Assembly: GCF_009720865.1 (NCBI RefSeq)
Contig: NZ_WNLA01000013.1
Span: 1 to 64,000, forward strand
DNA length: 64,000 nt
From: Pseudoduganella ginsengisoli
Lineage (GTDB): Bacteria > Pseudomonadota > Gammaproteobacteria > Burkholderiales > Burkholderiaceae_D
Direction: 5' to 3'
In this document: positions 42,832 to 54,144 of the stretch, one piece after another
Position numbering within the stretch: the stretch's first letter is position 1
How the letters are laid out: the number at the start of each line of letters is the position of its first letter
Notes under the pieces: generated by a model
Seen by the model: only the letters and a program-made list of their open reading frames with translations
Databases searched by the model: none
What the model was told of the DNA's origin: nothing
Program-made: the position numbers and the translations under genes

Positions 42832-43809
42832 TTAGAATTTATGGTACATGCCAAGCGCCAGGCCACGGGTGCCACTGCCGGTCTCGATCGCATTCCCCGC
42901 CGTGAACGGCGCACCGTTGTCGTTGCTGACGCGCCCATAGGACGTGTAGAAATTGGTGCGCCGGGAAACCGCGTGCATATAGCCCAGCGCCGCCTGGCTG
43001 GCATGCTGGTGCAGCCGCGAACTGTCGCGGTGGCGTATCCACGACACCATGTAGGTATCCGCGCCCCGCACCGACGATGCGCCAACCAGCAAGTCGCTGC
43101 TGTCGAGCAGCGCACCGTCCCGGTTGACCGCATAGCCCAGCGCGCCCTTGAACAGCCCGCAATCCCAGGTCGCGCCGCCAAAGGTCACACGCTGGGTACT
43201 GGTAGCGGCCAGGTTGTTCAGGTTGCGCTGCGCCAGCACGGCAAATAACGGTCCCCGGCTGTACTGCACCGCATAACCCAGTTCACGGCGGCCGCGCGTG
43301 CTGCCAGGCACTTCGCCGGCGCCATAAGCCAGGCCGACCGTCACGCCAGCCAGCGGCGGCGACGTGTAGTACACGCCGTTATTGGTGCGGTAATCGGAAA
43401 ACATGATGTTCGAATACGCCCCTTCATGGCCGCCTTCGAACGGATCGATATCATTCAGCGCATAGGTCAGCAAGTTGAACTGGCGCCCCAGTTTCAGCGT
43501 GCCGCCGGGCCCCGCCACGCCGACCAGCGTTTGCCGGCCATACGCGATACCGGTCGGGCGGTTGGCGCCCGTGTCGCCGGCAATGCCGGACTCGATGACA
43601 AACATGGCGGACCAGCCACTGCCAAGGTCTTCCGTGCCGCGGAAGCCCAGCCTGGAGCCCGCCTGGACGCCGCTTTGCACATTCCAGCCTGTCGCGGCCG
43701 GCGTTCCCCATTCATACACGAGCCCCAAATCCAGCGAGCCATATATCGTCACATTGCCCTGGCAGGCGGCAAGGCCGGGCCAGCATCCCAACAGCAGCAA
43801 CTTGCGCAT
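42832..43809 (-). CDS. Outer-membrane porin (neisserial/betaproteobacterial type) with lipobox-like signal
   Basis: 325 residues from the ATG at 43809 (GGGGG upstream). After the N-terminus come VTIYGSLDLGLVYEWG, RLGFRGTEDLG and KLGRQFNLL, and the protein ends in MYHKF (C-terminal Phe), the marks of trimeric porins in this group. The signal peptide is odd: it is short and ends LAAC-QGN, which fits a lipoprotein lipobox in place of the usual AQA cleavage site. The porin may therefore be lipidated or the start may be mis-set. It precedes the solute-binding protein by 13 bp. Confidence 0.82.
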   Translation of the reverse strand: MRKLLLLGCWPGLAACQGNVTIYGSLDLGLVYEWGTPAATGWNVQSGVQAGSRLGFRGTEDLGSGWSAMFVIESGIAGDTGANRPTGIAYGRQTLVGVAGPGGTLKLGRQFNLLTYALNDIDPFEGGHEGAYSNIMFSDYRTNNGVYYTSPPLAGVTVGLAYGAGEVPGSTRGRRELGYAVQYSRGPLFAVLAQRNLNNLAATSTQRVTFGGATWDCGLFKGALGYAVNRDGALLDSSDLLVGASSVRGADTYMVSWIRHRDSSRLHQHASQAALGYMHAVSRRTNFYTSYGRVSNDNGAPFTAGNAIETGSGTRGLALGMYHKF

Positions 43810-44030
43810 GCGCTTCCCCCGTGGACTTGTCGGGCAAGCATGCCGGGCGGCCATGGCAGTGTCAATTGCCGGCGTTGCTATGACACACTTTTAGATAATG
43901 CAAGGAAAGCGCAGAAAAACAACAGCGCAGCGGCGGCGCCACCGGCCAGTCCAGCTTTAGAGTAAACCTGTCAGCCATGGCTCGGCGTGCATGCTAGTGT
44001 AATCCTTTGCCCAACTTTCCCAGCTGCGCG

Positions 44031-45500
44031 ATGAACGACGCCCCATCTTCCCAAACTTTGCAAGCCGCCGCCGGTGAAGCCGATCCGCACCGCATGCGCG
44101 CCGTATTCGAACTCCAGCAAACCACGGCGCTGCGCTGGCGCGATTCCACGGCCCGCGAGCGCATCGCCCGCATAGAAAAACTGCGCGACGCCATGCTGGC
44201 GCACCGCACGGCGTTCCACCAGGCGTTTGCGCAGGATTACCGCAAGCCCGAAGCGGAAGTCGAAGTGTCGGAATTCCTGCCGGTCATGGATGAAATCCAC
44301 CAGGCCATCGGCAGCGTGCGGCGCTGGATGAAGCCCAAACGCGTGTGGCCGACCAAGACCATGCTGGGCACGGGCGCGCAAGTGCAATACCAGCCACGGG
44401 GCCGCGTGCTCGTCATCGCGCCGTGGAACTATCCGCTGAGCCTGTGCTTTGGCCCGCTGGTATCGGCACTGGCGGCGGGCAATACCGTCATCATCAAGCC
44501 GTCGGAAATGACGCCGCACGTGTCAGCGCTGATGGGGCGCATCATTGCCGATACCTTCCCGCCCGATGAAGTGGCGCTGTTTGAGGGCAGCCTGCCGACG
44601 TCGCAAGCGCTGCTCGACATGCCGTTCGACCATATCTTCTTCACGGGCTCTCCTGCCGTCGGCAAAGTCGTGATGGCGGCGGCCGCCAAACACCTGGCCA
44701 GCGTAACCTTGGAGCTGGGAGGCAAATCCCCCGTGATTGTCGACGCCAGCGCCAACGTGCAAATGGCGGCGGAAACCCTGATGTGGGGCAAATTCCTCAA
44801 CAATGGCCAGACCTGCGTGGCGCCCGATACCGCGTACGTGCACGCGTCCGTCAAGCAAGCGTTTGTCGATGCATGCCGCTCCGTGCTGCAGCAGCGCTAC
44901 GGCGCCGGCGCCGCGGCGCAAAAAGCCAGCGCCGACTTGACGCGCGTGGTCAACCGCCGCCACACGCAGCGCGTGGCGCACTTGCTCAACGATGCGGTGG
45001 CGCGCGGCGCGAAGGTACTGACGGGCGGCGACATCGATGAAGCGCAGTGCTATATCGCACCAACGCTGCTGGAACGCGTGCCGGCGGATGCCGCCATCCT
45101 GTCGGAAGAAATTTTCGGCCCGCTGCTGCCCATCATTGAATACACGGACCTGGACCAGGTAATCCATGACATCAACCGCCAGCCGAAACCATTGGCGCTG
45201 TATTTGTGGAGCACGGACCGGCAATCCATCCGCCGCGTGCTGTCGCACACCAGTTCTGGCGGCGCGTGCGTCAACCATTGCGTCGCGCATTTCGCGCACG
45301 GCAATTTGCCCTTTGGCGGCGTCAACAATTCCGGCATCGGCAATGCGCACGGCGAATACGGCTTCAAGGCGTTTTCCCATGAACGGGCTGTGCTGCGCGG
45401 GTCATGGCTGCATTTGGTGAAACTGTTCTTCCCGCCCTATACGCCGGGCCGCAACAAGCTGATCCGCATGACGGTCGACTTGCTGCGTTTGCCTTTCTAG
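44031..45500 (+). CDS. Class 3-like aldehyde dehydrogenase
   Basis: 489 residues from the ATG at 44031; a TTG eight codons upstream opens the frame but is weaker. NAD-binding and catalytic signatures: APWNYPLSLC, FTGSPAVGKVV, Glu228 in LELGGKSP and the nucleophile Cys262 in NNGQTC. The shape, with the C-terminal hydrophobic tail, resembles coniferyl/fatty aldehyde dehydrogenases. It oxidises an aldehyde to the acid; the substrate is unknown. The gene has no co-oriented neighbour and converges with the PEP-CTERM gene 6 bp downstream, with no terminator between. Confidence 0.9.
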   Translation: MNDAPSSQTLQAAAGEADPHRMRAVFELQQTTALRWRDSTARERIARIEKLRDAMLAHRTAFHQAFAQDYRKPEAEVEVSEFLPVMDEIHQAIGSVRRWMKPKRVWPTKTMLGTGAQVQYQPRGRVLVIAPWNYPLSLCFGPLVSALAAGNTVIIKPSEMTPHVSALMGRIIADTFPPDEVALFEGSLPTSQALLDMPFDHIFFTGSPAVGKVVMAAAAKHLASVTLELGGKSPVIVDASANVQMAAETLMWGKFLNNGQTCVAPDTAYVHASVKQAFVDACRSVLQQRYGAGAAAQKASADLTRVVNRRHTQRVAHLLNDAVARGAKVLTGGDIDEAQCYIAPTLLERVPADAAILSEEIFGPLLPIIEYTDLDQVIHDINRQPKPLALYLWSTDRQSIRRVLSHTSSGGACVNHCVAHFAHGNLPFGGVNNSGIGNAHGEYGFKAFSHERAVLRGSWLHLVKLFFPPYTPGRNKLIRMTVDLLRLPF

Positions 45501-45506
45501 CCAGTC

Positions 45507-46208
45507 CTAAGCCCGGCGCCGCCGGCGCGCCAGCGCCAGCGCGGCCAATCCACCGGCCGCCAGCCAGGCCGTGCCCGGTTCCGGCACCAGGTTCACCGTA
45601 TAGACTTCCATTGCGCCTATGCGCAGGTTGGGTGTGCCTGTGTACGGCGTATTGTCCAGCAGGCTGGTGAACGGGTTTTGGTGGTGGATGCCATCGTTAT
45701 AGCTGAGCAGCGCGGAACTGCCGCCATTGGTTAAATCAAATGGCACCGCCAAATCAAAGCCTGCCCCAAACGTGGGGCCCATCAATGCTTCGTTGACGGT
45801 CTGCATGGCGCCAAAATCATCGCCTGCCAGCGCGGGCAATTGCTGGAACACGACGCCCTTGGTCAGGTTGAACAGGAAGCCAACGCGGTCGGCTTCGTCC
45901 GGCGTCATGTTGAACCCGCCTTTCGATGACCAGCTTTGCGGGTTATAGCCGCCGATCAGCCACGAGCGGCCATCCACGCCATACGCTTGCATGACAGTGA
46001 ATGTGCGGCCCTTGCCATCGGCTGCCGCGTGAAAATCCGCCGCCGTCTTGCCCGGCGTTTTCTCGAACAGCAAATTCAGCGACAGCGGACCTTCGCCCAG
46101 CCATGAAGATAACTGCGCCTGGTCTGCCGTAGTGATCAATGAAGCATGGGCGGGCAGCACAGCCAGCAAGGCCAGCGTGCTGAAGAAAAATCGGGATTTG
46201 TAAGACAT
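45507..46208 (-). CDS. PEP-CTERM protein with TLDc-like domain (VPEPGT)
   Basis: 233 residues from the ATG at 46208 (GGAGT upstream). Signal peptide (1-22, HASL). Residues about 30-140 resemble a TLDc domain: LLFEKTPGKTAADFHAAADG, then FTVMQAYG and WLIGGYNPQSWSSKGGF. The C-terminus has VPEPGT, a hydrophobic helix and RRRRRA, so it should be an XrtB substrate. TLDc domains are best known in eukaryotic oxidation-resistance proteins; the role of the fold in a secreted bacterial protein is not known. It lies far from the eps genes, between the aldehyde dehydrogenase and the aminobenzoate operon. Confidence 0.85.
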   Translation of the reverse strand: MSYKSRFFFSTLALLAVLPAHASLITTADQAQLSSWLGEGPLSLNLLFEKTPGKTAADFHAAADGKGRTFTVMQAYGVDGRSWLIGGYNPQSWSSKGGFNMTPDEADRVGFLFNLTKGVVFQQLPALAGDDFGAMQTVNEALMGPTFGAGFDLAVPFDLTNGGSSALLSYNDGIHHQNPFTSLLDNTPYTGTPNLRIGAMEVYTVNLVPEPGTAWLAAGGLAALALARRRRRA

Positions 46209-46300
46209 GACTGCTACTCCACGGTGTTGCGTTGTCGATTGAACCACATTGTCAGTGCTTCATCAAAACAACGGCGCGCAATATGGAGCAGCAGCGATAC

Positions 46301-46690
46301 TCAGGGTACGATGGCTGTCACTTCGATTTCCACCCGCGCCCGCTCTTCCAGCAGCCCGGCCACCTGCACAGCCGTCATGGCTGGATAATGCTGGCCGATG
46401 ATGTCGCGGTACACGGCGCCAATCTCCTTGTACGCGCCCATGTATTCATGCTTGTCGACCACGTACCACGTCATGCGCACGATGTGTTCGGGACGCGCGT
46501 TGGCTTCCGCCAGCACGGCCACGATATTTTCCAGGCACTGTTTGACTTGCCCGGCAAAGTCATCGGTATGGAACACGCCCTGCGCATCCCAGCCGATCAT
46601 GCCGCTGACGCACACGGTGGCGCCGCTGGCCGCGACGCCATTGGAATAGCCGCGCGGCCTTACCCATCCAGGCGGTTGCAGAAATTTCAT
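46301..46690 (-). CDS. RidA/YjgF family enamine/imine deaminase, aminobenzoyl-CoA operon
   Basis: 129 residues, complete RidA fold with [20 protein letters not shown], and the C-terminal EIEVTAIVP that ends the family; the conserved active-site Arg could be the one in VRMTWYV or ERARVEIE (not resolved by eye). RidA proteins hydrolyse reactive enamines to ketones and ammonia. The ATG overlaps the stop of the acyl-CoA dehydrogenase gene (ATGA), so it is the last gene of the operon. In 2-aminobenzoyl-CoA breakdown, the product of the monooxygenase/reductase is an enamine, so a dedicated deaminase would make sense. Confidence 0.88.
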   Translation of the reverse strand: MKFLQPPGWVRPRGYSNGVAASGATVCVSGMIGWDAQGVFHTDDFAGQVKQCLENIVAVLAEANARPEHIVRMTWYVVDKHEYMGAYKEIGAVYRDIIGQHYPAMTAVQVAGLLEERARVEIEVTAIVP

Positions 46691-47862
46691 TTGAGTCCCT
46701 TCAGCAGTTCACGCGCGATGATCAATTGCTGCACTTCCGTCGCGCCCTCATAAATGCGCAGCGCGCGGATTTCACGGTACAAGCGTTCGACCGGCACGCC
46801 GCTGACGACGCCCAGGCCGCCAAACATTTGCACGGCCGCGTCAATGACTTGCTGCGCGGTTTCCGTGGCCGTCATTTTTGCCATGGCCGCTTCTTTCGTC
46901 ACGTTGCGCCCCTGGTCGCGCTGCCATGCGGCGCGGTACGTCAGCAACGCGCTGCTGTCGATGCCGGTCGCCATCTGCGCCAGCTTCGCCTGCGTCAACT
47001 GGAAGTCCGCCAATGCCTGGCCAAACATCTGGCGCGACGTGGCGCGCGCCAGCGCTTCATCCAGCGCACGGCGGGCAAATCCCAGCGCGGCGGCCGCCAC
47101 CGACGTGCGGAACACGTCGAGCGTGGCCATCGCCACCTTGAATCCCTGCCCCCCTTCGCCGATGCGCTGCGTGGCAGGAATACGGCAATGGTCGAACTTC
47201 AGCCGCGCCAGCGGATGCGGCGCAATCACATCGATGCGCTCGGCGATGGAAAAGCCCGGCGTACCGGCATCGACGATGAAAGCGCTGATGCCGCGCGCGC
47301 CAGGCTGTTCACCCGTGCGGGCAAACACGACGTAAAAGTCCGCAATGCCGCCATTGGAAATCCACGTCTTTTCACCGTTCAGCACATAGTCGCCGCCGTC
47401 CGGGTTTTCCACAAACTCGGCAGCGCAAGCCATTGCCGCCACATCGGAACCGGCTTGCGGCTCCGACAGGGCAAACGCGGCAATCGCTTCGCCGCGCGAT
47501 ACTTTCGGCAAATACGCGTGTTTTTGCGCATCCGTGCCAAACAGGCTGATTGCGCCGGAACCCAGTCCCTGCATGGCAAACGCGAAGTCCGCCAAGCCTT
47601 CATGGCGCGCCAGCGTTTCACGCAAAATGCAAATGGCGCGCGTATCAATCGTGCCGCCGGCGCCGCCAAAGGCCGTGCCACCCACGGCGTGGCGCAGCCA
47701 GCCGCCGTCGCCCAGCAACTTCACCAGCTTGCGGCAACTGTCATCCGCATCAATGCCATGCGCATCCTTTAAATGCAGGGCCGCCCACGCATCGAGCTGC
47801 TGTTCCAGTTCTTTATGGCGCGCATCGAAAAACGGCCAGTCGAGGTAGCTTTTATCTGACAT
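46687..47862 (-). CDS. Acyl-CoA dehydrogenase of the aminobenzoyl-CoA operon
   Basis: 391 residues. FAD-binding features of the family ([27 protein letters not shown], and [16 protein letters not shown], in which the Glu is the catalytic base) are intact. It starts directly after the stop codon of the enoyl-CoA hydratase gene (no gap, GAAGGGGA overlapping the stop) and overlaps the RidA gene. Its likely role is oxidation of a ring-derived or ring-opened CoA thioester. Exact substrate unknown. Confidence 0.92.
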   Translation of the reverse strand: MSDKSYLDWPFFDARHKELEQQLDAWAALHLKDAHGIDADDSCRKLVKLLGDGGWLRHAVGGTAFGGAGGTIDTRAICILRETLARHEGLADFAFAMQGLGSGAISLFGTDAQKHAYLPKVSRGEAIAAFALSEPQAGSDVAAMACAAEFVENPDGGDYVLNGEKTWISNGGIADFYVVFARTGEQPGARGISAFIVDAGTPGFSIAERIDVIAPHPLARLKFDHCRIPATQRIGEGGQGFKVAMATLDVFRTSVAAAALGFARRALDEALARATSRQMFGQALADFQLTQAKLAQMATGIDSSALLTYRAAWQRDQGRNVTKEAAMAKMTATETAQQVIDAAVQMFGGLGVVSGVPVERLYREIRALRIYEGATEVQQLIIARELLKGLK

Positions 47863-48713
<851 letters not shown>

Positions 48714-48717
<4 letters not shown>

Positions 48718-49220
48718 TGTGCAGTTCCTTCATTCAGATGCCGCTTCATTTGCGACAGCAACGTAATCAATTGGGCCTTGTCGTCCGTAGTCATGGGCGC
48801 CAGCAATTCCGCCACCCACGCTTCATGGGTTTCCGCCATGATGGCAAAGGCTTTACGGCCTTCCTGCGTCAGCTTCACGCTGTACGCGCGGCCATCTTTC
48901 GGGTCGGGCACGCGCACCACGAGGCGCTCTTGTTCCAGCTGGTCCGTGATGCCCGTGATATTGCCGCCCGTGACCATCATGCGCTTCGACAGTTCGCCCA
49001 TGCGCAAGCCATCGGGATAGCGTTCCAGCTGCGCCATCAAGTCAAAGCGCGGCAACGTGATGCCAAACGTGGCGCGCAGCCGCGAACGGATTTCATTTTC
49101 AATTTTCACCGTGCACGACAACATGCGCAGCCATAGTTTCAACGACTGGTGGTGGTCTTGCGTCAGGCGGCTGGCCAGGTCCAGCGCGTGGCCCGGGTCG
49201 GAATCATGTTCGGCTGCCAT
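48714..49220 (-). CDS. MarR-family regulator of the aminobenzoate operon
   Basis: 168 residues from the ATG at 49220 (AGGAG upstream; the longer frame is rejected). Winged-helix core: [21 protein letters not shown], the recognition helix around [19 protein letters not shown], and the beta wing [19 protein letters not shown]. It is encoded inside the operon it probably represses, and may respond to aminobenzoate or its CoA ester. A perfect 7-bp inverted repeat at 54145-54162 in front of the ligase gene is a good operator candidate. Confidence 0.88.
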
Positions 49221-49228
49221 GGGCGCTC

Positions 49229-50014
49229 CTACATCACTTCGCCGCCGGCCACGGCAATCGCCTGGCCATTCATGGCGGCGGAATCGGGCTGGCACAGCCA
49301 CGCGACGGCGTTCGCCACTTCTTCGCTTTGCACCAGGCGCTTTTGCGGATTGCCTGCCGCCAGTTCAGCGCGCGCTTCCTCTTCCGTGCGGCCCGTCTTG
49401 GCCACAATGTTGGCAATCGCTTCCTTGACGATGTCGGTTTCCGTATAGCCGGGGCACACGGCGTTGACAGTGACGCCCTTGGCCGCCACTTCCAGCGCCA
49501 GCGCCCGCGTCAAGCCCACCACGCCGTGCTTGGCCGCCACATAGCCCGACACATAGCGGTAGCCCGTCAAGCCTGCCGTGGACGCGACATTGACGATGCG
49601 GCCCCAGCCCGCATCCAGCATGGCGGGCAGCGCAGCCTGGCAGCAGTGGAACACGCCCGACAAATTCACGGCCAGCATGTGCTGCCAGTGCGCCGTATCG
49701 GTTTTCAGGAATGGCGCGGGCTTGGCCTGTCCCGCATTGTTGACGAGGATATCGATGCGGCCAAAACGCTCCGCCGCCGCAGCAAAGCCTGCGTTGACGG
49801 ACGTTTCATCGGCCACGTCGATGGTCTGGACCGCCACTTCGCCCAGTGCGCGCAGCGCTTGCTGCGCCTGCACCAGTGCCGCAAAGTCGCGTCCCGCCAA
49901 CGTCACTTTGGCGCCCCGCAGCAGCAACGCGCGCGCGCATGCCAGGCCGATGCCGCGGCCGCCGCCCGTCACCAGCGCATGTTTTCCCTGTAATGTACCC
50001 AATGCGTTGACCAT
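49229..50014 (-). CDS. SDR-family 3-hydroxyacyl-CoA dehydrogenase-like protein
   Basis: 261 residues from the ATG at 50014 (GGAGG upstream), one base after the stop of the monooxygenase. Rossmann motif TGGGRGIGLACARAL, NNAG, the Ser of NVASTAGLTG and YVAAKHGV (Tyr-x3-Lys) are present, and PGYTETDI is typical of FabG/PhaB-like dehydrogenases. It should reduce or oxidise a 3-hydroxy/3-oxoacyl-CoA. A long upstream frame is only a shadow of the monooxygenase gene. Confidence 0.9.
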   Translation of the reverse strand: MVNALGTLQGKHALVTGGGRGIGLACARALLLRGAKVTLAGRDFAALVQAQQALRALGEVAVQTIDVADETSVNAGFAAAAERFGRIDILVNNAGQAKPAPFLKTDTAHWQHMLAVNLSGVFHCCQAALPAMLDAGWGRIVNVASTAGLTGYRYVSGYVAAKHGVVGLTRALALEVAAKGVTVNAVCPGYTETDIVKEAIANIVAKTGRTEEEARAELAAGNPQKRLVQSEEVANAVAWLCQPDSAAMNGQAIAVAGGEVM

Positions 50015-50015
50015 G

Positions 50016-52400
50016 TCACCCCTCCAGCAATTTCGCCGCGATTTCCTGCGGGCTGAGTCCTGATGACGCCGCCGCCAGTTGGCGTTCGCGCTCCAGGTTG
50101 CGTTCCAGCTGCTGCTTGCCCGGCATATATTGCTTGGGCCACGTGACGGGCTGGTAGCCCAGCTTGGCGGCTTCATGCAACGTCCATGCAGGATCCGCCA
50201 GGTGCGGACGGCCCACGGCGCACAGGTCCGCGCGGCCCGCTGCAATGATGCCGTTCGCATGGTCCGCTTCAAAGATCGAGCCCACGGCCATGGCGGCAAT
50301 CCCCGCTTCATTGCGCACGCGGTCGGCAAATGGCGCCTGGAACATGCGGCCATACACAGGCTTTTCCAGTTTGCTGACCTGGCCCGACGAACAGTCGATG
50401 ACGTCGGCGCCGGCCTGCTTGAACAGGCGGGCAATGGCCACCGCGTCATCCGGCGTAATGCCCCCTTCCACCCAGTCATGCGCGGAAATGCGCACGCTCA
50501 TGGGCTTGTGGGCAGGCCAAGCGGCGCGCATGGCGGCAAACACGCGCAGCGGAAAGCGGCAGCGGTTTTCCAGGCTGCCGCCGTATTCATCGCCGCGCTG
50601 GTTCGTTAATGGCGAAATGAATGAAGACAGCAGGTAGCCGTGCGCGCAGTGCAATTCGAGCCAGTCGAAGCCTGCCTGTTCGGCCGCGGCCGTGGCGCGC
50701 ACGAAGGCCGCTTCGATGCGGCGCATGTCGTCCACCGTGGCAGTGCGCGCGGTCTGCGAAATACCCGGCAAATATTGCTGGCTCGATGCGGACACCAGCG
50801 GCCAGTTGTCGCCCGCCTCCGGCAGCGGCATGTCGATGCCGTCCCACATGGCGCGCGTCGAACCCTTGGCGCCCGCATGGCCCAGCTGCAGTGCAATCTT
50901 TGCATCGGTGTGCGCGTGCACGTAATCGACGATGCGCTTCCACGCGGCCGTGTGTTCCGGCGCATACATGCCGGGGCACCACGGCGTAATGCGCGCATCG
51001 GCTGACACGCACGTCATTTCCGCCATCACCATGGCCGCGCCGCCCATCGCGCGCGCGCCCAGGTGCACGAGGTGGTAATCGCCCACCGTGCCGTCCACTG
51101 CGCTGTATTGCGCCATCGGCGACACGACGATGCGGTTCTTCAGCACCAGGCCGCGTACTTTATAGGGCGTGAACATGGGCGGCATAGGCTTCGCATTTTC
51201 CGCAGGCTGCGGCAAGCCGCACTGTTCGAACGCTTGCCGTGCAAGCCACTTTTCATAGCCCGCCACATAGTCCGGATCGCGCAGCCGCAAATTTTCATGC
51301 GACAGGCGCTGGCTGCGCGTCAGCATCGAATACGCAAACTGCGGCGCCTGCAGCGCCGTATAGCGCCGCACATTTTCAAACCATTCCATGGAATTGCGCG
51401 CCGCGCTCTGGATCTTCAGCACTTCGACCGAGCGCACGGCTTCATATTGCTCCAGCGTGGCGCGGATATCCGCGCCCTTGCCAAAGCACGACGCCAGCTC
51501 GATCGCATCTTCCAGCGCCAGCTTGGTGCCCGAACCGATCGAGTAGTGGGCGGAATGGGCGGCATCGCCCATCAGCACGACCGGCACAGCGCCATTCCAG
51601 TGCACCCACCGCTGGCACACGACGCGGGGGAACTTGATCCATACGTTTGAGCCGCGCAAATGCGCCGCATTCGACATCAGCGCGTGGCCGTCGAGCTGTT
51701 CGGCAAACAGCTTTTCGCAAAACGCCAATGCCTGTTCCTGCGACATGTCTTCCAGCCCCGCCGCGCGCCAAACGGTTTCCGGCGTTTCCACGATAAACGT
51801 CGACGTATCGCCATCGTATTGGTAAATGTGGGCCTGGAACCAGCCATGCTCCGTTTCCTTGAATGCAAACGTAAACGCATCGAATTTCTTTTTCGTGCCC
51901 AGCCACACGAAGCGGCACTGGCGCGTTTCGATCTGCGGCTGGTACGTGGCCGCATAACGGGTGCGGATACGGCTGTTCAAGCCGTCGGATGCGATCACCA
52001 GGCCGGCCTTGTACTGCGCTGCCAGTTGCTGGTCATCCGCCACGTCCGTTTCAAACACCAGCTGCACACCGAGCTGTTCGCAGCGCTGCTGCAGGATATT
52101 CAGCAAGCGCTTGCGGCCGATGCCGCAAAAGCCATGGCCGCCGGACGTGACTTTCTCGCCTTTGAAGAAAATGTCGATGTCGTCCCAGTGGTTGAACGCC
52201 TGCAGGATGGCTTTCGCCGTGGGTTCATCCGCTTGCGCGAGGTTGCCCAAGGTCTGGTCGGAAAACACGACGCCCCAGCCGAACGTATCATACGGGCGAT
52301 TGCGTTCAATGACGGTGATGTTGTGCGCCGCGTTTTGCTTTTTCATCAGCAGCGCAAAATACAGGCCGGCCGGGCCGCCCCCTATGCATACGATATTCAT
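50016..52400 (-). CDS. Bifunctional FAD monooxygenase / old-yellow-enzyme reductase (2-aminobenzoyl-CoA monooxygenase/reductase type)
   Basis: 794 residues with GGAG upstream. Residues 1-390 form a class A flavoprotein hydroxylase ([15 protein letters not shown] at the N-terminus; [16 protein letters not shown] for the FAD). Residues about 405-770 form an old-yellow-enzyme barrel ([45 protein letters not shown]). This fusion is known for 2-aminobenzoyl-CoA monooxygenase/reductase of Azoarcus and for salicylyl-CoA 5-hydroxylase. The context of ligase, SDR, hydratase, dehydrogenase and RidA favours the 2-aminobenzoyl-CoA role: hydroxylation followed by ring reduction in one protein. Salicylyl-CoA is the alternative. 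Confidence 0.85.
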   Translation of the reverse strand: MNIVCIGGGPAGLYFALLMKKQNAAHNITVIERNRPYDTFGWGVVFSDQTLGNLAQADEPTAKAILQAFNHWDDIDIFFKGEKVTSGGHGFCGIGRKRLLNILQQRCEQLGVQLVFETDVADDQQLAAQYKAGLVIASDGLNSRIRTRYAATYQPQIETRQCRFVWLGTKKKFDAFTFAFKETEHGWFQAHIYQYDGDTSTFIVETPETVWRAAGLEDMSQEQALAFCEKLFAEQLDGHALMSNAAHLRGSNVWIKFPRVVCQRWVHWNGAVPVVLMGDAAHSAHYSIGSGTKLALEDAIELASCFGKGADIRATLEQYEAVRSVEVLKIQSAARNSMEWFENVRRYTALQAPQFAYSMLTRSQRLSHENLRLRDPDYVAGYEKWLARQAFEQCGLPQPAENAKPMPPMFTPYKVRGLVLKNRIVVSPMAQYSAVDGTVGDYHLVHLGARAMGGAAMVMAEMTCVSADARITPWCPGMYAPEHTAAWKRIVDYVHAHTDAKIALQLGHAGAKGSTRAMWDGIDMPLPEAGDNWPLVSASSQQYLPGISQTARTATVDDMRRIEAAFVRATAAAEQAGFDWLELHCAHGYLLSSFISPLTNQRGDEYGGSLENRCRFPLRVFAAMRAAWPAHKPMSVRISAHDWVEGGITPDDAVAIARLFKQAGADVIDCSSGQVSKLEKPVYGRMFQAPFADRVRNEAGIAAMAVGSIFEADHANGIIAAGRADLCAVGRPHLADPAWTLHEAAKLGYQPVTWPKQYMPGKQQLERNLERERQLAAASSGLSPQEIAAKLLEG

Positions 52401-52460
52401 GTCATCAGCTCCAATGCTTATCTGGTGCGCCAGGCTAGGCAGCCGGCCTTATCTGTCAGA

Positions 52461-54095
52461 CTATTCCTGGCGCAGCTTGAAGCGCTGCAGTTTGCCTGTC
52501 TCCGTGCGCGGCAGCGCCGGCACGAAGCGGATCGCGCGCGGGTATTTATACGGCGCAATCTGGCCTTTGACGAATTCCTGTAATGCCGCCGCCAGCGCGT
52601 CGTTGCCTTCGACGCCGCTTTTCAGCACGACGAACGCTTCGACAATCTGGCCCCGGTCCTGATCGGGCTTGCCCACGACGCCGCATTCCGCAACGGCCGG
52701 GTGGCGCAGCAACGCGTCTTCCACTTCCGGCCCCGCGATGTTGTAGCCGGCGGAAATGATCATGTCATCCGTGCGCGAGCGGTAAAAGAAGTAGCCGTCG
52801 TCATCCATTTCATACGCGTCACCCGTCAAGTTCCAGCCATTGACCACGTAATCGCGCTGGCGTTCATCGGCCAGGTAGCGGCAGCCGGTCGGGCCTTTGA
52901 CGGCCAGGCGGCCAATCACGCCAGGGCCGGCCGGGTGGCCGTCAAGGTCCAGCACACATGCCTGATAACCGGGGATCGGCCGGCCCGTGGCGCCGGGACG
53001 GATATCGTCATCGGCAGCCGAGATAAAGATGTGCAGCATCTCCGTCGCGCCAATGCCATCGATCATGCGCAGGCCGGTGGCCTGCTGCCATGCCTCGCGC
53101 GTGGCCAGCGGCAGCGCTTCGCCGGCCGACACGGACTTGCGCAGCGAAGACAGGTCGTATTGCGCCGCCAGCGGCGCCATTTGGCGGTAAAACGTGGGCG
53201 CGGTAAAGCAGATCGTAGCCTTGAAATCCCTGATTGCCTGCAGCAGCGTTTCCGGCGTCAGCTTTTCCAGCAGCACGGTGGATGCACCGGCCCGCAGCGG
53301 GAACAGCAGCAAGCCGCCAAGGCCAAACGTGAACGCCAGCGGCGGCGTACCGATGAAAACATCGTCATGCCCGGATTTCAGCGTCGAACGGGGGAAGCAG
53401 TCGCATATGGCCAGCACGTCGCGGTGGAAATGCATGGTCCCTTTCGGCACGCCCGTGGTGCCGGACGTAAAGCTGATCAGGCACACATCTTCCGCGCTGG
53501 TATCGCACGGCGCAAAGACGCCGGGCGGGACATCGTTCATCAGCATTTCCAGCGAACCGGGACCGCCATCGCCATTGAACGTTACCACCGCGGCGGGCAA
53601 ATGCTCTGCCGCATCCAGTTCGCCGCGCAGCGCGTCGGCGCACAGCACGGCATTGACTTCAGCCTTGCCGAGAATCGCGCCCAGTTCACGGGCCCGCAGC
53701 AGCGGCATCGTCGGCACCGCCACCAGACCTGCTTTCAGCACGGCCAGTACGCACGCGGCCATCATCGGATGATTGGCGCCCCGCAGCAGCACGCGGTTGC
53801 CCGTCTTTAAACCGAGGCGCGTACGCAGCACGTATGCGATGCGGTCCACTTGCTGCTGCAATTGCGCATAGGTCCATGCGGCGCCGGCGCTGCGGATGGC
53901 AATCCGTTCGCCCCAGCCCCGCTCGATTGCGCGGTCCAGCAGCTCGGCGGCGCAATTGAGGCGGTCCGGATACTGCAGTTCCGGCAAGTCGAAACACAAC
54001 TCAGGCCACAAGCCGCGCGGAGGCAAGTGGTTACGTGCAAACGGGTCTTCGTGCCCGGATGCAGGTGTCGATGCGGGTGCGGCAATTGCTGTCAT
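52461..54095 (-). CDS. Benzoate/2-aminobenzoate-CoA ligase family protein
   Basis: 544 residues; AAGGG before the ATG at 54095. AMP-binding enzyme with P-loop FTSGTTGVPKGT, the A-loop GIGATEMLHIFISA, and the C-terminal Lys in PRTETGKLQRFKL. The size and motifs match the benzoate-CoA ligase group. It would activate the aromatic acid (2-aminobenzoate or a related benzoate) in the first step of the pathway and is the first gene of the seven-gene operon. The substrate is inferred from the next gene. Confidence 0.88.
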   Translation of the reverse strand: MTAIAAPASTPASGHEDPFARNHLPPRGLWPELCFDLPELQYPDRLNCAAELLDRAIERGWGERIAIRSAGAAWTYAQLQQQVDRIAYVLRTRLGLKTGNRVLLRGANHPMMAACVLAVLKAGLVAVPTMPLLRARELGAILGKAEVNAVLCADALRGELDAAEHLPAAVVTFNGDGGPGSLEMLMNDVPPGVFAPCDTSAEDVCLISFTSGTTGVPKGTMHFHRDVLAICDCFPRSTLKSGHDDVFIGTPPLAFTFGLGGLLLFPLRAGASTVLLEKLTPETLLQAIRDFKATICFTAPTFYRQMAPLAAQYDLSSLRKSVSAGEALPLATREAWQQATGLRMIDGIGATEMLHIFISAADDDIRPGATGRPIPGYQACVLDLDGHPAGPGVIGRLAVKGPTGCRYLADERQRDYVVNGWNLTGDAYEMDDDGYFFYRSRTDDMIISAGYNIAGPEVEDALLRHPAVAECGVVGKPDQDRGQIVEAFVVLKSGVEGNDALAAALQEFVKGQIAPYKYPRAIRFVPALPRTETGKLQRFKLRQE

Positions 54096-54144
54096 CTTGG
54101 TCGCCCTTGGGGGGTTGGTCGGTAAAAGTCAGCCTGCAGACATT

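Noticed and set aside
43859-43886. GTGTCA-N16-TGACAC inverted repeat upstream of the porin as a promoter or operator
   Set aside because: The -10 elements at correct spacing are poor in both directions; left as an unassigned repeat.
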